NCBI RefSeq assembly: GCF_002934665.1 | Contig: NZ_NIRS01000004.1 | Location: forward strand, 2,501 to 66,500 | From: Pseudomonas laurylsulfatiphila | GTDB taxonomy: Bacteria; Pseudomonadota; Gammaproteobacteria; Pseudomonadales; Pseudomonadaceae | Reading direction: 5' to 3' | DNA length: 64,000 nucleotides | Part shown: piece after piece, positions 61,682-64,000 of the stretch | Numbering within the stretch: the stretch's first letter is position 1 | Layout: the number at the start of each line of letters is the position of its first letter | Made by a program: the position numbers and the translations under genes | Notes under the pieces: generated by a model | The model's database searches: none | What the model was told of the DNA's origin: nothing | Seen by the model: the letters and a program-made list of their open reading frames with translations, nothing else

Positions 61682-64000
61682 ATGAAATCGACTTCCCTGC
61701 TTGTCTCCACCAAATTTGCCCCTCCTCGCATATCTGGCCAGGCAGTGCTGCGCGAAGTGTTAATGGCCCGCCTGCACGATGCACGCCGCCACCGACTCGT
61801 GCTGATTACCGCCAGCGCGGGTTTCGGCAAAACCACGTTGATGACGCAATGGCGGCTGGAGTTACTCAAGGCTGGCGAGGTGGTGTCGTGGCTGTCGCTG
61901 AACGCCGAGGACGATGCACCCGAAACCTTCTGTGCAGGGCTGATTACAGCGCTGCAGAAAATGGGGCTGGCGCTCGAGGACGATTTGCTGCTGCTCGACC
62001 CTGGCGACAATGACTGGCTTCAAGCGATCTGTGCGGCACTGATCAACTCGCTCGACCGCAACGGTGCCGAGCAATACCTGATGATCGATGACTTTCATCA
62101 CATCAACAGCCCGACCATCCTCGCCCTGGTTCAGGCTTTGGTTGACAATGCGCCGGCGAATTTTCATCTGGTACTGGCCTCGCGGCTAGCCTCACCACTG
62201 TTGCTCGGCAGGCTGCGGGCGATAGGCGAATTGTGCGAGATCGAGAGCAGTGAGCTGACGTTCGCATTCTGTGAGTCTTACCACTTTCTCAAGAGCCATC
62301 TGGATGCTGCTATCGACCTCAATGCTGCCCATGTCATTCATGAACTGACCAACGGCTGGCCGATAGGCCTGCAACTGCTGTCCATCTCCATGAAGGTCAA
62401 GCCAGGCAAGCAACCCCGTCAGCAATTGCTCAGCAGTGCAAACCTCGGCGCCTACTTGTCCGAAGATGTTATCGGCGACCTCCCCGACGCGTTGTTCGAG
62501 TTCATGCAAAAGCTCTCGATCCTGCGCCGCTTCAATACGGAACTGGCCGCCCACGTCTGCGAAATCGATAACGCAGCAAAGCTGATCGCCACCCTTGAGG
62601 CACGCAATCTGTTCCTGTTTGCGGACGACCTGCAAGAACGCTACCAGTGGTACCGCTGGCACCCGATGTTCGCCGAGTTTCTTGGCCAGCGCCTGGCCGA
62701 AAGTCAGATCGACGTGAGCCGACTGCACCTGCGTGCGGCAGAGTGGTTTAACCACAAAAAACTGTACCCGGAGGCCATCCGCCACGCGCTGGTGAGCGAA
62801 GACTTCAATAGCGTGGTGCAAATCATCCAGAGCGCCGTGCCCACCGCCAGCAGCCTCAGCCATCTGGGTTTGTTTATGCGCTGGATCGACCAGGTACCGG
62901 CGGATTTGCTCGAGCGCCACCCACAGTTGGTGTTGATGAGTGCCTGGTTTGCCGCAATTACGGGGCATCTGGAGCGCGCCCGACAGCTCGTCAGTACGCT
63001 CAGCCCAGACCAGATGTCGCCTCTGCAGATGCGCTACATCGCATTACTCCACGCAGTTATCGCGGTTTTCCACGAGGACGTCGAAACGGTGCTGGCCCTG
63101 GTTCGGACCGTCGGCGACGGACCATTGCGCCACCCGTTCTTCGATTGTTTCCGTGTCGGCATAACAGTAGGTGCGCTAGCCTTTCTGGGACGCAGTAGCG
63201 AAGCACGAAGCGAATTCAATGCGCCGGGTGCCCGCTTCGTGCAAACCCACGACTCCGAAATGGCATTGCTCAATCGCGCCGGCATCGTTAATGTCGCCTG
63301 GCTTGAAGGCAATATGCTGGAAGCCGAACGTAGCTGTGCGAGTATTCTTGCCACGGCTGAAGCCGGCTACGGCCGTCGCTCGCTCAGCGCGAGTACGATG
63401 GCCACTATCATGGGCTCCGTGCTGTATGAGATTGACCGCATCGACGACGCCCGCGAAACTCTCGCCAACCGCCTGAACGTGCTGCACTTTTCCCTGCCCG
63501 AATACATGTACTGCGCCACGCTGACCCATGCACGGCTAGAGTGCCTGCAGGATAGCGCGCAGGCCGCCCTGGACTATCTGGTTACGCAGGAGGCGCACTT
63601 CCGAAACATGGGACGGGACCATGGCATCGCCCTGATGCTCGCCGAACAGGTCAGGGTCACATTGATGACCGGCGACTGGCGCCATGCTCACTCCCTGCAG
63701 ACGACCCTTGATGACCTGGCGCGCACCCCTCAGAGCTCTGAGTCGCGCCAATTGATCATCCAGAGTACGGCCGCGCTATCACGTGCCCGCCTGTCTCTTG
63801 CCCGGCAGCAAGCTGAACAGGCCTTGGCAGACCTCGAGCCAGCGCATGCCATCGGTCAGCAATTAAACCGCGGCGCACTCCTGGTCAAGGCCGACATACT
63901 CAAGGCGTTCGCGCTCGATGAACTTGGCCGTGACGATGAAGCCAGCTGCAGCCTCGGCACTGCGATCGCCTCCGGGTACCGCCTGGGTCTGATGCGCACT
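61682..64000 (+). CDS. MalT-like LuxR-family regulator (C-terminus beyond window)
   Basis: The frame opens at ATG 61682 and stays open for 773 codons to the window edge. A Walker A motif (TASAGFGKTTLMTQW) lies near residue 45, the Walker B-like strand EQYLMIDDFHHINS near 135, and TNGWPIGLQLLSISMKV follows. TPR-like helical repeats then run to the end (ALADLEPAHAIGQQL). The C-terminal LuxR helix-turn-helix must lie outside. It belongs to the same group as the protein at 39650, but the two are not close copies. It follows the island 2 operon and probably activates it. Confidence 0.85.
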   Translation, partial: MKSTSLLVSTKFAPPRISGQAVLREVLMARLHDARRHRLVLITASAGFGKTTLMTQWRLELLKAGEVVSWLSLNAEDDAPETFCAGLITALQKMGLALEDDLLLLDPGDNDWLQAICAALINSLDRNGAEQYLMIDDFHHINSPTILALVQALVDNAPANFHLVLASRLASPLLLGRLRAIGELCEIESSELTFAFCESYHFLKSHLDAAIDLNAAHVIHELTNGWPIGLQLLSISMKVKPGKQPRQQLLSSANLGAYLSEDVIGDLPDALFEFMQKLSILRRFNTELAAHVCEIDNAAKLIATLEARNLFLFADDLQERYQWYRWHPMFAEFLGQRLAESQIDVSRLHLRAAEWFNHKKLYPEAIRHALVSEDFNSVVQIIQSAVPTASSLSHLGLFMRWIDQVPADLLERHPQLVLMSAWFAAITGHLERARQLVSTLSPDQMSPLQMRYIALLHAVIAVFHEDVETVLALVRTVGDGPLRHPFFDCFRVGITVGALAFLGRSSEARSEFNAPGARFVQTHDSEMALLNRAGIVNVAWLEGNMLEAERSCASILATAEAGYGRRSLSASTMATIMGSVLYEIDRIDDARETLANRLNVLHFSLPEYMYCATLTHARLECLQDSAQAALDYLVTQEAHFRNMGRDHGIALMLAEQVRVTLMTGDWRHAHSLQTTLDDLARTPQSSESRQLIIQSTAALSRARLSLARQQAEQALADLEPAHAIGQQLNRGALLVKADILKAFALDELGRDDEASCSLGTAIASGYRLGLMRT

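Noticed and set aside
1..64000. CRISPR array, rRNA or phage structural genes
   Set aside because: No regularly spaced short repeats, no rRNA-like stretches and no capsid, tail or terminase proteins were seen on either strand.

Overview
The window looks like a chromosome segment of a Pseudomonas species, probably of the fluorescens/putida type. The GC content is high, the promoters are spaced as in pseudomonads, and there is a recognisable LysR/succinate-semialdehyde dehydrogenase pair (ptrR/sad type), an OsmC-YcaO fusion and many DUF1302/DUF1329/DUF1254 envelope proteins. All names come from reading the translations; no database search was possible.

Positions 1-13,300 look like ordinary backbone: the OsmC-YcaO protein (cut by the window edge), ptrR/sad, a DUF3016 protein, an MFS exporter with a frameshifted Tat-exported alpha/beta hydrolase and a divergent LysR regulator, a DUF6130 protein, a DUF1254/DUF1214 lipoprotein and several small proteins. 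The segment ends in a decayed integrase fragment and a terminator hairpin.

At 13,325-13,369 and again at 51,852-51,896 lies the same 3' half of a minus-strand tRNA, most likely tRNA-Pro with a GGG anticodon. Each copy is followed about 160 bp later by a nearly identical tyrosine integrase gene reading to the right. I read this as two related genomic islands inserted in tandem at one tRNA gene. Island 1 runs from about 13.3 to 51.9 kb. Island 2 starts at about 51.9 kb and leaves the window, and the intact tRNA should lie beyond the right edge. The second integrase has one extra C in a C-run and is out of frame.

Island 1 carries three blocks. (a) 16-29.7 kb encodes envelope proteins (FadL-type channel, two DUF1254/DUF1214 proteins, two DUF3313 lipoproteins, a glycine-zipper lipoprotein, a MetA-like barrel), an AraC regulator, a small cupin, and a serine-type sulfatase followed by its radical-SAM maturase. 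(b) 29.7-42.3 kb, all on the minus strand, encodes a MalT-like LuxR regulator, a thiolase-like protein, the DUF1302/DUF1329 pair, a YCF48-like protein, an RND/MMPL transporter and an acyl-CoA ligase. (c) 42.5-51.3 kb is an AraC regulator divergent from an operon of NmrA-like oxidoreductase, acyl-CoA dehydrogenase, saccharopine-dehydrogenase-like protein, ligase, SCP-x-type thiolase, SDR and a small membrane protein. Block (c) ends in an IS66 transposase remnant.

Island 2 carries, after its broken integrase, an enoyl-CoA hydratase on the minus strand and then a plus-strand set of thiolase, two MaoC-type hydratases, SDR, acyl-CoA dehydrogenase, ligase and another MalT-like regulator cut by the window edge. 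Together the islands encode outer-membrane entry, desulfation, CoA activation and a complete beta-oxidation-like cycle, presumably for a hydrophobic and perhaps sulfated substrate. The substrate is not determinable from sequence alone.
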